From positions 1 through 64,000 of the forward strand of contig CACYJU010000009.1 in the NCBI GenBank assembly GCA_902774845.1: a DNA stretch of 64,000 bases, in the 5' to 3' direction. The position numbers and the translations under genes are program-made. The notes below the pieces were generated by a model. The model saw nothing but the letters and a program-made list of their open reading frames with translations. It had not been told where the DNA came from and did no database searches. Below, piece after piece: positions 11,126-19,307 of the stretch. The first letter of the stretch is position 1; each line of letters opens with the position of its first letter. Origin of the DNA: an uncultured Bacteroidota bacterium (GTDB lineage Bacteria > Bacteroidota > Bacteroidia > Bacteroidales > P3).

Positions 11126-11128
11126 CTA
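11126..11128 (-). other. In-frame TAG separating gamma and tau parts of dnaX
   Basis: Reading on the minus strand: CGT CCC AGT TAG ATT GCA AGA, i.e. RPS-stop-IARSPQ. No other stop occurs in this frame between the dnaX start (12265) and the TAA at 10442-10444, about 608 codons, the usual length of a full tau subunit. Confidence 0.85.
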
Positions 11129-12265
11129 ACTGGGACGGCTGCCCGAAGGAGGCTGGTTGCTGGAAGCGGGAGGCATGAGACAGGAGCAGAGCTTCATCAG
11201 GCACACCTCGGTGAAGAGACGCTTGTTGCTTGCGTCGCGGTAGCGGTATTCGTAGTCGCTGGCGATGTTCAGGTATTGCAGCAGCAGCTTCACGCCGCAA
11301 CGGGCCGACTGCTCGCCGTAGCGGGCGCGATCCACGTCGGACACCTCCAGCAGGGGGTGCGTGGCTGGGTCGATGGCCACCATGAGGTTGCGCAGATGCT
11401 CGTCCAATCCGGTGATGAAATGCTGTCCGTCGAAGCCTTTGTCCAGAATCTCATTGTAGAGTAGGAGGGAGCTGGCGATGTCGCTTTTGAGGAAATTGTC
11501 AACCATGCTGAAGAAGTAGGAACTGTCGAGCATGTTGAGGTTCTGCAGACAGGCCTCGCGGGTCAGCCGGTTGCCTGAGAAGCTCACCAGCTGGTCGAAG
11601 GTCGAGAGGGCGTCGCGCATACCGCCATCGGCCTTGCGTGCAATGAGGTGCAGCACATCGTCCTCGTATGTGACGCCTTCGTTCTGGGCGACGTATGCCA
11701 GATGGTCCACGATGTCCTGAAGTGAGATGCGGTTGAAGTCGAAGACCTGGCAACGTGAAAGGATGGTGGGTATTATCTTGTGCTTCTCGGTTGTGGCCAG
11801 GATGAATTTGGCGTATGAGGGAGGTTCTTCAAGAGTTTTCAGTAGTGCGTTGAAGGCGTTGGAGGAGAGCATGTGCACCTCGTCGATGATGTAGACTTTA
11901 TACTTGCCCGACTGGGGAGGGATGGCCACCTGACGTATCAGTTCTCGCGCGTCGTCGACACTCGAGTTCGAGGCGGCGTCCAGCTCGAAGATGTTCATCG
12001 AGGTGCCGTTGTTGAAGTCGTTGCAGGAGGGACAGCTGTTACAGGGTTCCATGTTCTCGCCGAAGTTCTCACAGTTTATTGCCTTCGCCAATATTCGGGC
12101 GCAGGTGGTCTTTCCCACGCCTCGAGGTCCGCAGAAAAGGAAGGCTTGAGCCAGCTTGTCCTGCTTTATGGCATTCTGTAAAGTGGTGGTTATATGACTT
12201 TGCCCAACCACCGACCTAAAGGTGTCGGGACGGTATTTTCGGGCCGATACAACAAAATTTTCCAT
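11126..12265 (-). CDS. dnaX: DNA polymerase III subunit gamma (DnaX domains I-III)
   Basis: 379 aa from ATG at 12265 (TTG one codon earlier). Clamp-loader ATPase: N-terminal RKYRPDTFRSVVGQ, Walker A GPRGVGKTT, zinc cysteines in CENFGENMEPCNSCPSC, Walker B DEVHML, and the sensor/SRC region TILSRCQVFDF. The product ends right after domain III in a Ser/Pro linker (PASSNQPPSGSRPS), so it matches a gamma-type protein lacking the polymerase- and helicase-binding domains, which lie beyond the TAG in the same frame. First gene of the minus-strand operon, 40 bases from its promoter. Confidence 0.93.
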   Translation of the reverse strand: MENFVVSARKYRPDTFRSVVGQSHITTTLQNAIKQDKLAQAFLFCGPRGVGKTTCARILAKAINCENFGENMEPCNSCPSCNDFNNGTSMNIFELDAASNSSVDDARELIRQVAIPPQSGKYKVYIIDEVHMLSSNAFNALLKTLEEPPSYAKFILATTEKHKIIPTILSRCQVFDFNRISLQDIVDHLAYVAQNEGVTYEDDVLHLIARKADGGMRDALSTFDQLVSFSGNRLTREACLQNLNMLDSSYFFSMVDNFLKSDIASSLLLYNEILDKGFDGQHFITGLDEHLRNLMVAIDPATHPLLEVSDVDRARYGEQSARCGVKLLLQYLNIASDYEYRYRDASNKRLFTEVCLMKLCSCLMPPASSNQPPSGSRPS

Positions 12266-12304
12266 CAATTGATTACTATCGTTTACACTCTTTTTTTACG
12301 TCTG

Positions 12305-12312
12305 CAAAGATA
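12305..12312 (-). promoter_or_regulatory. -7 element for dnaX operon
   Basis: TATCTTTG (minus strand, followed by CAG), 40 bases before the dnaX ATG. The downstream genes dnaX through the AKR are separated by at most 58 bases, so this could drive the whole run. Confidence 0.65.
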
Positions 12313-12349
12313 CAACATTTTTTCCGACTCGGCGGCATCGTCTTCCGCC

Positions 12350-13216
12350 CTACGCCCCAAGTCTCTCCATCACCTTGACTATGGTGTCTTTCATCTCTTT
12401 GTGGTAGTCGTTGAGGAACGTGCCGTCAGCGCGGTTGGCTATGATAAGACATACTGTCAGCGCCTGGTGACCCATGATTGAGGCGAGACCGTATATGGCC
12501 GAAGTCTCCATCTCGAGGTTGGTCAGCTTGCATCCTCCCCATTCAAAGGTCGCGAGCTTCTCGTTGAGGTCTTCGATGCTGGGTTCTATCCTCAGAGCCC
12601 TTCCTTGGGGAGCATAGAATCCTGGTGCCGTCGCCGTGATGCCGTGATGCATTCCGCCCGACACCTTTTCAAACAGTTCCTTGCCGGCGTCCACCGCATA
12701 CGGACGGGCAAAGCATGCATCGAATCCCATGTGCTTGATGAACGCTTCGTTGAGTTTTTCGTTCAGCTGCGAGCTCTCGTGACGGTAGTAGTTCAGCAGC
12801 CCGTCGAGGCCGACCGTATGTTTCGATGCCACCAGGTCGCCCACCTTTATCTCGCTATGCAGCGAGCCGCTCGTACCGATGCGCACCATGTTGAGCTGGC
12901 GATGGGTCGCCTTGGGCTCTCGTTTGACCAGGTCTATGTTTGCGGCTGCATCAAGTTCCGACACCACGATGTCGATATTGTCGCAACCCATACCCGTCGA
13001 GAGCGCGGTGAAGCGGTGGCCGTGATAGAGGCCCGTCAGCGCGTGCATCTCGCGGTTGTAGCTCTCGTGTTCGGTCGACTCGAAGATGCTCTTGAACATC
13101 TCGACTCTTCCGGGATCGCCCACCAGGATGATGTCGTCTGCCAAGGTGGTGTCTTTCAGATGGATGTGATAGAGGCTTCCGTCTCCAGCCAGTACTAGTT
13201 CGCTCGATTTTATCAT
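12350..13216 (-). CDS. Nucleoside phosphorylase (uridine phosphorylase-like, PNP/UDP family)
   Basis: 288 aa using ATG at 13216 (MIKSSELVLAGDG). The longer ORF to 13294 would include the promoter and terminator and is not a likely start. Motifs: phosphate-binding VGDPGRVE, STGMGCDNIDIV, RIGTSGSL and the nucleoside-binding LEMETSAIYG. It splits a nucleoside with phosphate into base and pentose 1-phosphate; uridine is the best guess from overall resemblance, not proven. Stand-alone gene behind clpB. Confidence 0.88.
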   Translation of the reverse strand: MIKSSELVLAGDGSLYHIHLKDTTLADDIILVGDPGRVEMFKSIFESTEHESYNREMHALTGLYHGHRFTALSTGMGCDNIDIVVSELDAAANIDLVKREPKATHRQLNMVRIGTSGSLHSEIKVGDLVASKHTVGLDGLLNYYRHESSQLNEKLNEAFIKHMGFDACFARPYAVDAGKELFEKVSGGMHHGITATAPGFYAPQGRALRIEPSIEDLNEKLATFEWGGCKLTNLEMETSAIYGLASIMGHQALTVCLIIANRADGTFLNDYHKEMKDTIVKVMERLGA

Positions 13217-13264
13217 AGTTTTTGTGCTTTTTATTCTATGGTGAACATATATAAAAATATGTTG

Positions 13265-13272
13265 CAAAGATA
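13265..13272 (-). promoter_or_regulatory. -7 element for the nucleoside phosphorylase
   Basis: TATCTTTG (then CAAC) on the minus strand, 48 bases before the ATG at 13216. It directly follows the T-run of the clpB terminator. Confidence 0.65.
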
Positions 13273-13273
13273 C

Positions 13274-13305
13274 TAAAAAAAATGACACCTGCATGAGGTG
13301 TCATT
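13274..13305 (-). terminator. clpB terminator
   Basis: AATGACACCT (13281-13290), loop GCATG, AGGTGTCATT (13296-13305): a perfect 10-bp stem, followed on the minus strand by a T run. It sits 26 bases after the clpB stop. Confidence 0.9.
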
Positions 13306-13331
13306 CTCTTTTTTTTTCAACTGGCGTGCGG

Positions 13332-15914
13332 TTACTGCCTGAACACGAACTCTCCGTTTTTCACGTCTATCAGGATGTTGTCCTTCGGGTTGATCTTGTC
13401 TTCGAGTATCTGTTTCGACAGCTCGTTGAGCAGCGTCCGCTGGATGACTCGCTTTATCGGTCGCGCTCCCATCGACGGGTCGTAGCCTTCGTTGGCCAGA
13501 TGGTCGATTGCTTCGTCGGTGGCAGTCACTATGATGTCGTTTTTCTCCAGCGTCTTGGCCAGCAGGTTCAGCTGCAGCTTCACTATCTCGCGCACCTGCT
13601 TCAGGTCGAGCGGTTTGAACATCACCACTTCGTCTATCCTGTTCAGGAATTCCGGCCGTATCCGCTGTCTCAGCATGTTCATTATCTCTTCCTTGGTCTT
13701 TTCCATGTCTTTCGACGACACCTCGCCGTCGTCGATATGGCGCTGTATCAGCTCGCTGCCCAAGTTCGAGGTCATGATGATTATCGTGTTGCGGAAGTCG
13801 GCGGTACGTCCTTTGTTGTCGGTCAGCCGTCCGTCTTCAAGCACCTGCAACAGCGTGTTGAACACATCTGGGTGGGCCTTCTCTATCTCGTCGAACAGCA
13901 CTATCGAGTACGGCTTCCGTCTCACTGCTTCGGTCAGCTGGCCGCTTTCGTCATACCCCACATATCCTGGAGGCGCTCCGATAAGCCTCGAGATCGAGTG
14001 TGGTTCCTGATATTCCGACATGTCTATACGCACCATCATGCTCTCGTCGTCAAACAGCGTCTCAGCCAGTGCCCTTGCCAGCTCGGTCTTTCCCACGCCT
14101 GTCGTTCCGAGGAAGAGGAACGAGCCTACAGGCCTGTGCGAGTCGGCCAATCCCGTACGGCTTCGTCTCACTGCGTTGGCCACCAGCGCCACCGCTTCGT
14201 CTTGACCCACTATGCGTTTGTGCAGCTCGTCTTCCAGATGCAGAAGCCGCTCTCTCTCCGATTGCAGCATCCTCGTCACAGGTATCCCTGTCCAGCGCGA
14301 CACCACTTCGGCCACCTGCTCCGAATCCACCTCCTCGTTTATCATCGCGTTGTCTGCCTGCATCTGTTTCAGCTGCTCTTTCAGCTCCGTGACGTGCTTC
14401 TCGGCCTCTTTGATTCGTCCGTATCTCAACTCCGCCACCTTTCCGTAGTCGCCGGCTCTCTCGGCTTGTTCTGCCTCAAACTTGTACGACTCGATATTCT
14501 TCACTTCCGTCTGGATGGCTTCGACTATGCTCTTCTCGTTCTGCCAGCGGGCTTTCATCTGGTTGCGCTGTTCGCCCAGCTGGTTTATCTCGTTCGTCAG
14601 CTGTGCCAGCTTCTCTTCGTCGTTTTCGCGCTTTATGGCTTCGCGCTCGATTTCCAGCTGCCTTATCTCGCGTTCTATCTTGTCCAGCTCTTCCGGCACC
14701 GAATCTATCTCCAGCCGCAGCTTGGCGGCGGCCTCGTCTATAAGGTCGATGGCTTTGTCGGGCAGGAACCGGTCGCTGATGTAGCGGTTCGAAAGCTCGG
14801 CTGCCGCGATGATGGCTTCGTCTTTGATACGCACCTTGTGGTGCACCTCGTAGCGCTCTTTCAGCCCTCGCAGTATCGATATCGTGTCCGCCACGTTGGG
14901 TTCGTCTATCAGCACGCTCTGGAACCTGCGCGCCAGCGCCTTGTCTTTCTCGAAATATTTCTGATATTCGGCCAACGTCGTCGCGCCGATGGCTCTCAGC
15001 TCGCCTCGTGCCAATGCGGGTTTCAGTATGTTTGCCGCATCCATCGCCCCTTCGCCTCCGCCGGCTCCCACGAGGGTGTGTATCTCGTCGATGAAGAGTA
15101 TTATCTCGCCGTCGGCCTCGCACACTTCTCGTATCACCGACTTCAGTCGCTCCTCGAATTCACCTTTATATTTAGCGCCTGCGATAAGCGCTCCCATATC
15201 GAGCGAGAATATCGTCTTCGACTTCAGGTTCTCGGGCACGTCGCCCGACACTATCCTGTGCGCCAAACCCTCTGCTATTGCGGTTTTACCAACACCTGGC
15301 TCACCAATCAATATCGGGTTGTTTTTAGTCCTTCTCGATAGTATCTGCAGCACTCGCCTTATCTCGTCGTCGCGGCCAATCACGGGGTCGAGTTTGCCGG
15401 CTTGTGCCAGCTGGTTCAGGTTTTTGGCGTATTTGTTCAGCGCGTTGAACGTCTCTTCGGCACTCTGCGACGCCACCTTCGACCCTTTCCTCAGGTCGGC
15501 AATCGCCGCTTTAAGGCTCTTCTCGCTCACGCCGGCTCCTTTGAGCAGCTTCCCCACCTGGTCGTTGCCTGCAACCAAACCCAGCAGTAGATGCTCGACC
15601 GACACAAAGTCGTCGCCCATCGAAGTCGCCGTCTGCGACGCCGCCACAAGCGCCTTGTTCGCGTCGTTCGAGAGATACATGTCTCCGCCGCTCACATGCG
15701 GCAGCGACTGGATGATTGTGTCCAGTTGTTGGCTGATGCGCTCCGGCAGCACATCCATCTTCTTCAGCAGATAGGGCGTAACGTTCTCATCCACCGTGAG
15801 CAGCCCCTTCAGCAGGTGGCAGGTCTCTATCGCTTGGTGCTGATGGGCCGTGGCCATCTCCTGGGCTTTCTGCACCGCCTCCTGCGTTTTGATTGTAAAA
15901 TTGTTAAGGTTCAT
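13332..15914 (-). CDS. clpB: ClpB disaggregase
   Basis: 860 aa, normal ClpB length. Hexameric AAA+ chaperone that works with DnaK to pull polypeptides out of aggregates. N-domain (MNLNNFTIKTQEAVQKAQE), first ATPase module with Walker A GEPGVGKTA and Walker B FIDEIHTL, long coiled-coil middle domain (about residues 400-520), second ATPase module with Walker A GTTGVGKTE and Walker B LFDEIEKAH, and a C-terminal small domain. It has the middle domain and lacks a ClpP-binding loop, so it is ClpB rather than ClpA or ClpC. Monocistronic, with a strong terminator. No clear -7 element within 100 bases of the start. Confidence 0.98.
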   Translation of the reverse strand: MNLNNFTIKTQEAVQKAQEMATAHQHQAIETCHLLKGLLTVDENVTPYLLKKMDVLPERISQQLDTIIQSLPHVSGGDMYLSNDANKALVAASQTATSMGDDFVSVEHLLLGLVAGNDQVGKLLKGAGVSEKSLKAAIADLRKGSKVASQSAEETFNALNKYAKNLNQLAQAGKLDPVIGRDDEIRRVLQILSRRTKNNPILIGEPGVGKTAIAEGLAHRIVSGDVPENLKSKTIFSLDMGALIAGAKYKGEFEERLKSVIREVCEADGEIILFIDEIHTLVGAGGGEGAMDAANILKPALARGELRAIGATTLAEYQKYFEKDKALARRFQSVLIDEPNVADTISILRGLKERYEVHHKVRIKDEAIIAAAELSNRYISDRFLPDKAIDLIDEAAAKLRLEIDSVPEELDKIEREIRQLEIEREAIKRENDEEKLAQLTNEINQLGEQRNQMKARWQNEKSIVEAIQTEVKNIESYKFEAEQAERAGDYGKVAELRYGRIKEAEKHVTELKEQLKQMQADNAMINEEVDSEQVAEVVSRWTGIPVTRMLQSERERLLHLEDELHKRIVGQDEAVALVANAVRRSRTGLADSHRPVGSFLFLGTTGVGKTELARALAETLFDDESMMVRIDMSEYQEPHSISRLIGAPPGYVGYDESGQLTEAVRRKPYSIVLFDEIEKAHPDVFNTLLQVLEDGRLTDNKGRTADFRNTIIIMTSNLGSELIQRHIDDGEVSSKDMEKTKEEIMNMLRQRIRPEFLNRIDEVVMFKPLDLKQVREIVKLQLNLLAKTLEKNDIIVTATDEAIDHLANEGYDPSMGARPIKRVIQRTLLNELSKQILEDKINPKDNILIDVKNGEFVFRQ

Positions 15915-16757
15915 ATTACTTCTGTTTTTGTTTATTCAAGTTTTTAACTAACCACTAACCGTTAGCCACCGTCAATCCCCACAACATCAACGCCAACAAG
16001 CCCAATCATGACAAAATGACACTAAGTGTATGTCAAATTTTCACCACACTATCCTTAAACTCCCACCCTTACCAGCATTCCTGGATATCCGGAAATTCCG
16101 GAAAATCCGTAAGTCCATTCTCGCCGCTACCCATAGCAACCCCTTTAGTAACTATCCCCGAAATCAGACTTGCCTATCATCTCCCTATCACTTACCTATC
16201 ATCTAACTCCCATATAACTCCGCACAAGCTCCGCATTCAAACTCCCACCAACCTCATCTCCATCCGGAATATCCGGGAAATCCGGAACCTCCGTCCCCGT
16301 CCGTTCTCCCCCTCGCCTTAAGGAGAGGGGCTGGGGTGTGAGGCTTGTTTCTCGATGCAAAAGTACACCCATCTCATTGCGGTTTACGAATAAAACCACA
16401 AAAAAATCAGAAATAATACCAATACCCACAAAACCAATATGATAATGCGGATATGGGATTCGATTCAGTCATTTTAGTCATTAGTCATTAGTCATTAGTC
16501 AAAATCGATTTCACATGTGTCAAAATCGCCACTATAATAAAAAATATATTTTATATTATAGTGAGCCAAATGACAGATCCAAAAATGAAAATGACTAATG
16601 ACTAATGACTGATTTTGACTAACCCCACCATCCCTATACCCCTATGATGAGTGTCTTTTTTATGTAACATATTGTCTTTTAACGGTTACAACCCAGATGC
16701 TGCCTCCCGCTCAAAAAAAAATGACAAAAAAATTCGTAGACCGCAACCGCAAGGTTG
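15915..16757. other. Divergent intergenic region with stacked repeats and palindromes
   Basis: About 840 bases between clpB (minus) and the GWxTD gene (plus); no gene seen. Contents: units of TATCCGGAAATTCCGG at 16083-16112 and 16258-16292, CTATCA units at 16170-16205, a C-rich strong stem (CCCCTCGCCTTAAGGAGAGGGG, about 16310-16331), a minus-strand TACTTTTG at 16358-16365 that could be a distant clpB promoter, and a nested inverted-repeat block at 16474-16622. Confidence 0.55.
16474..16622. repeat. Nested inverted repeats with AT palindromic centre
   Basis: Outer arms AGTCATTAGTCATTAGTC (16483-16500) and its exact reverse complement (16593-16610), each itself a TTAGTCA tandem. At the centre CACTATAATA (16530-16539) pairs with TATTATAGTG (16554-16563) around an AT-rich core, and CACATGTG (16512-16519) is a further palindrome. 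Function unknown. Confidence 0.8.
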
Positions 16758-16765
16758 TACCTTTG
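16758..16765 (+). promoter_or_regulatory. -7 element for the GWxTD-gltX operon
   Basis: TACCTTTG followed by CATCG, about 93 bases before the ATG at 16858. Confidence 0.65.
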
Positions 16766-16857
16766 CATCGTCAATCAAGAGGTAATTTGTTTTTTGTACA
16801 ATAAAATCATCTCTCTTGCGTTTAATAAAGATTAAATCTATAAAAAATGCTCACTCT

Positions 16858-18363
16858 ATGAGAAAGTTGTTTTTTGTTTTGGCGATGGTGGCATTGATGG
16901 TGCCGGCGATGGGGCAGCAGCGCAACCTTAGCGCTCTCTTCAGCTATTCGTCCTTCTACCTGCCGGCCGACGATCAGCCTTATGTCGAGACCTACCTGCT
17001 CTTCGATGCGGGCTCGCTCAACTTCGTTCAGACCGACGGCGGCCGCTACCGCGCTACCGTGGAGGTGACTATGGTCTACCGCTCTGGCGAAGAGATCGTC
17101 TTTGCAAAGAAATACGACCTCAACTCGCCCACTACGGCTTCGCCCGAGGATAACCGTTTCTCCTTCCTCGACCTTCAGCGCGTCGGCTTGAAGAACGGTA
17201 TCTACAACCTGGAGCTGACGTTGAGGGACAAGTCGAAAGATGATGCTGGCACGACGCTCCTGCAGCGTATCAACGTGAACTACGCCAAGAAGCAGCCTTC
17301 CATGTCGTCCCTTCAGCTGATGTCGACGGTCACGCCTACGGCTTCGGAGAACATCCTCTCTCGTGGCGGATATGATATGGAGCCTTACGTGGAGGACGAG
17401 GTGCCGTCGAACATAGATGTGCTCAACGTCTACTTCGAGGTCTACAATATCAAGAAAGAGGTTTTCAGCAAGCCGTTCACAAGCTATGTCTTTGTCGAAG
17501 AGCGTGCTACCGGTCGCCGTATGCCGAACGTCGGAAGCGAGACCCAGCACGAGGCGCAGAACCTGGTGCGCGTCTATAATCCGCTGGACATAAGTCAGCT
17601 GCCTTCGGGCGACTACAACTTGGTGGTGGAGATCCACAACCGCACTAACGACAACCTGCTCTACAAGCGTCTGCCGTTCCACCGCACCAAGCCGTCGCTG
17701 GTCAACAACGATGAGGTGAGCATGTACGAGGGTACGTTCGCCAGCCGCATCACCGACGAGAACATGCTGAACTACTACCTCGACGCTCTCTATCCGATCG
17801 CTTCTGACGAGGAGTTGACCTTCATCCGCGAGGTGATAAAGAAGAACGACAACATAAAGGAGAAGCAGGCCTTCCTCTACAAGTTCTGGGATCGCCGCCA
17901 CGCCGATCAGGCCGAGGCGAAATGGAACGAGTACAAGGGTTGGCTCGAATATGTTGACGCCCACTACTCCTATCCCCGCACCAAGGGCTACCGCACCGAC
18001 CGTGGAAGGGTTTACCTGCAGTATGGCCCGCCCGACTATATCCGTGACGAGAAGAACTTCGTGTCGACCCGCCGTCTGGATGTGGGAACAGCCGTACACG
18101 TCGACATCGCTGGCATAAGCGGCTCTCAGGGTCATGTCTACTATCTGCCCTACCAGCTCTGGCGCTATAACTATATGCCTACCGACTCGCCCAACCGCGT
18201 CTTCCTCTTCTGGGATGAGTTCCGCTCTGGCTACTATCGTCTGCTCAACTCCAACGCCAAAGGCGAGGTGCAGGAGGCTATGTGGGAGCGCCGTCTCAGC
18301 CAGCAGCAGCTGCCTGAGAACGTGCAGGGCGAAGTGGGCGACCAGTTTGAACGTGGCTACTAA
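16858..18363 (+). CDS. GWxTD domain-containing secreted protein
   Basis: 501 aa using ATG at 16858, which opens directly on a signal peptide (MRKLFFVLAMVALMVPAMGQ); the earlier ATG at 16816 would bury it. C-terminal third has the domain signature in the form GYRTDRGRVYLQYGPPDYI, with FWDRRH before and YQLWRY after. The family is widespread in Bacteroidota and has no established function; extracytoplasmic location is expected. First gene of a plus-strand run that continues with lipid and sugar transferases, which suggests but does not show an envelope role. Confidence 0.85.
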   Translation: MRKLFFVLAMVALMVPAMGQQRNLSALFSYSSFYLPADDQPYVETYLLFDAGSLNFVQTDGGRYRATVEVTMVYRSGEEIVFAKKYDLNSPTTASPEDNRFSFLDLQRVGLKNGIYNLELTLRDKSKDDAGTTLLQRINVNYAKKQPSMSSLQLMSTVTPTASENILSRGGYDMEPYVEDEVPSNIDVLNVYFEVYNIKKEVFSKPFTSYVFVEERATGRRMPNVGSETQHEAQNLVRVYNPLDISQLPSGDYNLVVEIHNRTNDNLLYKRLPFHRTKPSLVNNDEVSMYEGTFASRITDENMLNYYLDALYPIASDEELTFIREVIKKNDNIKEKQAFLYKFWDRRHADQAEAKWNEYKGWLEYVDAHYSYPRTKGYRTDRGRVYLQYGPPDYIRDEKNFVSTRRLDVGTAVHVDIAGISGSQGHVYYLPYQLWRYNYMPTDSPNRVFLFWDEFRSGYYRLLNSNAKGEVQEAMWERRLSQQQLPENVQGEVGDQFERGY

Positions 18364-18364
18364 G

Positions 18365-18440
18365 AAATCTGCTTCCTCCATCCAATCCGCAAGTTGACAA
18401 ATACCTCCAGCAAATCCACAAGTTGACAAGATAATTGATA
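18365..18440 (+). repeat. Spacer with imperfect duplicated CCGCAAGTTGACAA
   Basis: ATCCGCAAGTTGACAA and ATCCACAAGTTGACAA occur 32 bases apart in the gap between the GWxTD gene and the acyltransferase, another repeat-filled operonic spacer. Confidence 0.6.
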
Positions 18441-18455
18441 TGTGCTCGGTTCATA

Positions 18456-19307
18456 ATGTACTGCTTGATAATGCCGCTGGCGTGGCTGCCGCTCTGGGTG
18501 CTTTACATCCTGAGCGACTTGCTCTACCCGATGGTTTACTACGTGGTGCGTTACCGCCGCAAGGTGACGAGGACCAACCTGACCAAATCTTTCCCCTCGA
18601 AGAGCGAGAAAGAGATAGTGGCGATTGAGAAAGCCTACTACCGCCATATCTGCGACCTGCTCGCCGAAGGGGTATGGGGATTGCGTGCCACCCCCGAGCA
18701 GCTTTTTGCGCACTATCGCATCGAGAACCGCGAGCTGCTGACTCCCTTCTTCGACGAGGGGAAGAGCGTGATACTGATGTCGGCTCACTATAACAACTGG
18801 GAGATGATGATTGCTTCGCTCAACTTCCAGCTGCTCCATCATGGGGTGGGTGTGGGCAAACATATAGTGCAGAAACCTTTTGGCCGTCTGCTGACACAGA
18901 AACGTGCCCGCTACGGCACCGAGATAGTCGACAACACCGACGTGCGTCGTGTGATGGAATTCTACGACCGTTACAAGGTGCCGGCAGCATGGATGATGCT
19001 GGGCGATCAGTCGCCTCACGACCGCAAGAAAAGCCTTTGGACTCGGTTCCTCAACCAAGAGACGGCTTTCATCTTCGGCTCCGAACATTTCGCTCATAAA
19101 TACGACTACCCCGTATTCTACTACTCTGTGGAGAAAACCAAGCGTGGCTATTATACCGTACGCTTCGAGCCTCTCTCGCTCTGCCCGACGAAAGAAAATG
19201 AGGGCGACATCACTCGTCGCTATGCCGCACGTCTGGAAAAGACAATAAACGAAAAACCGCAATATTGGCTCTGGAGCCACCGAAGATGGAAATTGGTGAA
19301 GAAATGA
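18456..19307 (+). CDS. Lysophospholipid/lipid A acyltransferase family protein
   Basis: 283 aa from ATG at 18456 (a TTG at 18435 would add 7 residues). Short N-terminal hydrophobic helix (LAWLPLWVLYILSDLLYPMVYYVV), then the LpxL/HtrB family layout: SAHYNNWEMMIASL carries a His-x4/5-Glu-like catalytic pair (H-YNNW-E), and GDQSPHDRKKSLW is the typical downstream motif. It would transfer an acyl chain to lipid A or a related lipid at the inner membrane. Overlaps the next gene by 4 bases (ATGA). Confidence 0.88.
   Translation: MYCLIMPLAWLPLWVLYILSDLLYPMVYYVVRYRRKVTRTNLTKSFPSKSEKEIVAIEKAYYRHICDLLAEGVWGLRATPEQLFAHYRIENRELLTPFFDEGKSVILMSAHYNNWEMMIASLNFQLLHHGVGVGKHIVQKPFGRLLTQKRARYGTEIVDNTDVRRVMEFYDRYKVPAAWMMLGDQSPHDRKKSLWTRFLNQETAFIFGSEHFAHKYDYPVFYYSVEKTKRGYYTVRFEPLSLCPTKENEGDITRRYAARLEKTINEKPQYWLWSHRRWKLVKK

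Noticed and set aside
11126..11160. Programmed frameshift site in dnaX of the E. coli type
   Set aside because: No A- or T-rich slippery heptamer near the gamma end, and the two parts are in the same frame, so a frameshift would not join them.
13293..15341. 682-residue plus-strand ORF opposite clpB
   Set aside because: Antisense shadow of clpB with high Leu/Val/His and no recognisable domain.
16822..18429. 535-residue minus-strand ORF opposite the GWxTD gene
   Set aside because: Mirror frame of a gene with clear signal peptide and family motif; composition is Val/Leu/His-rich shadow sequence without any motif.
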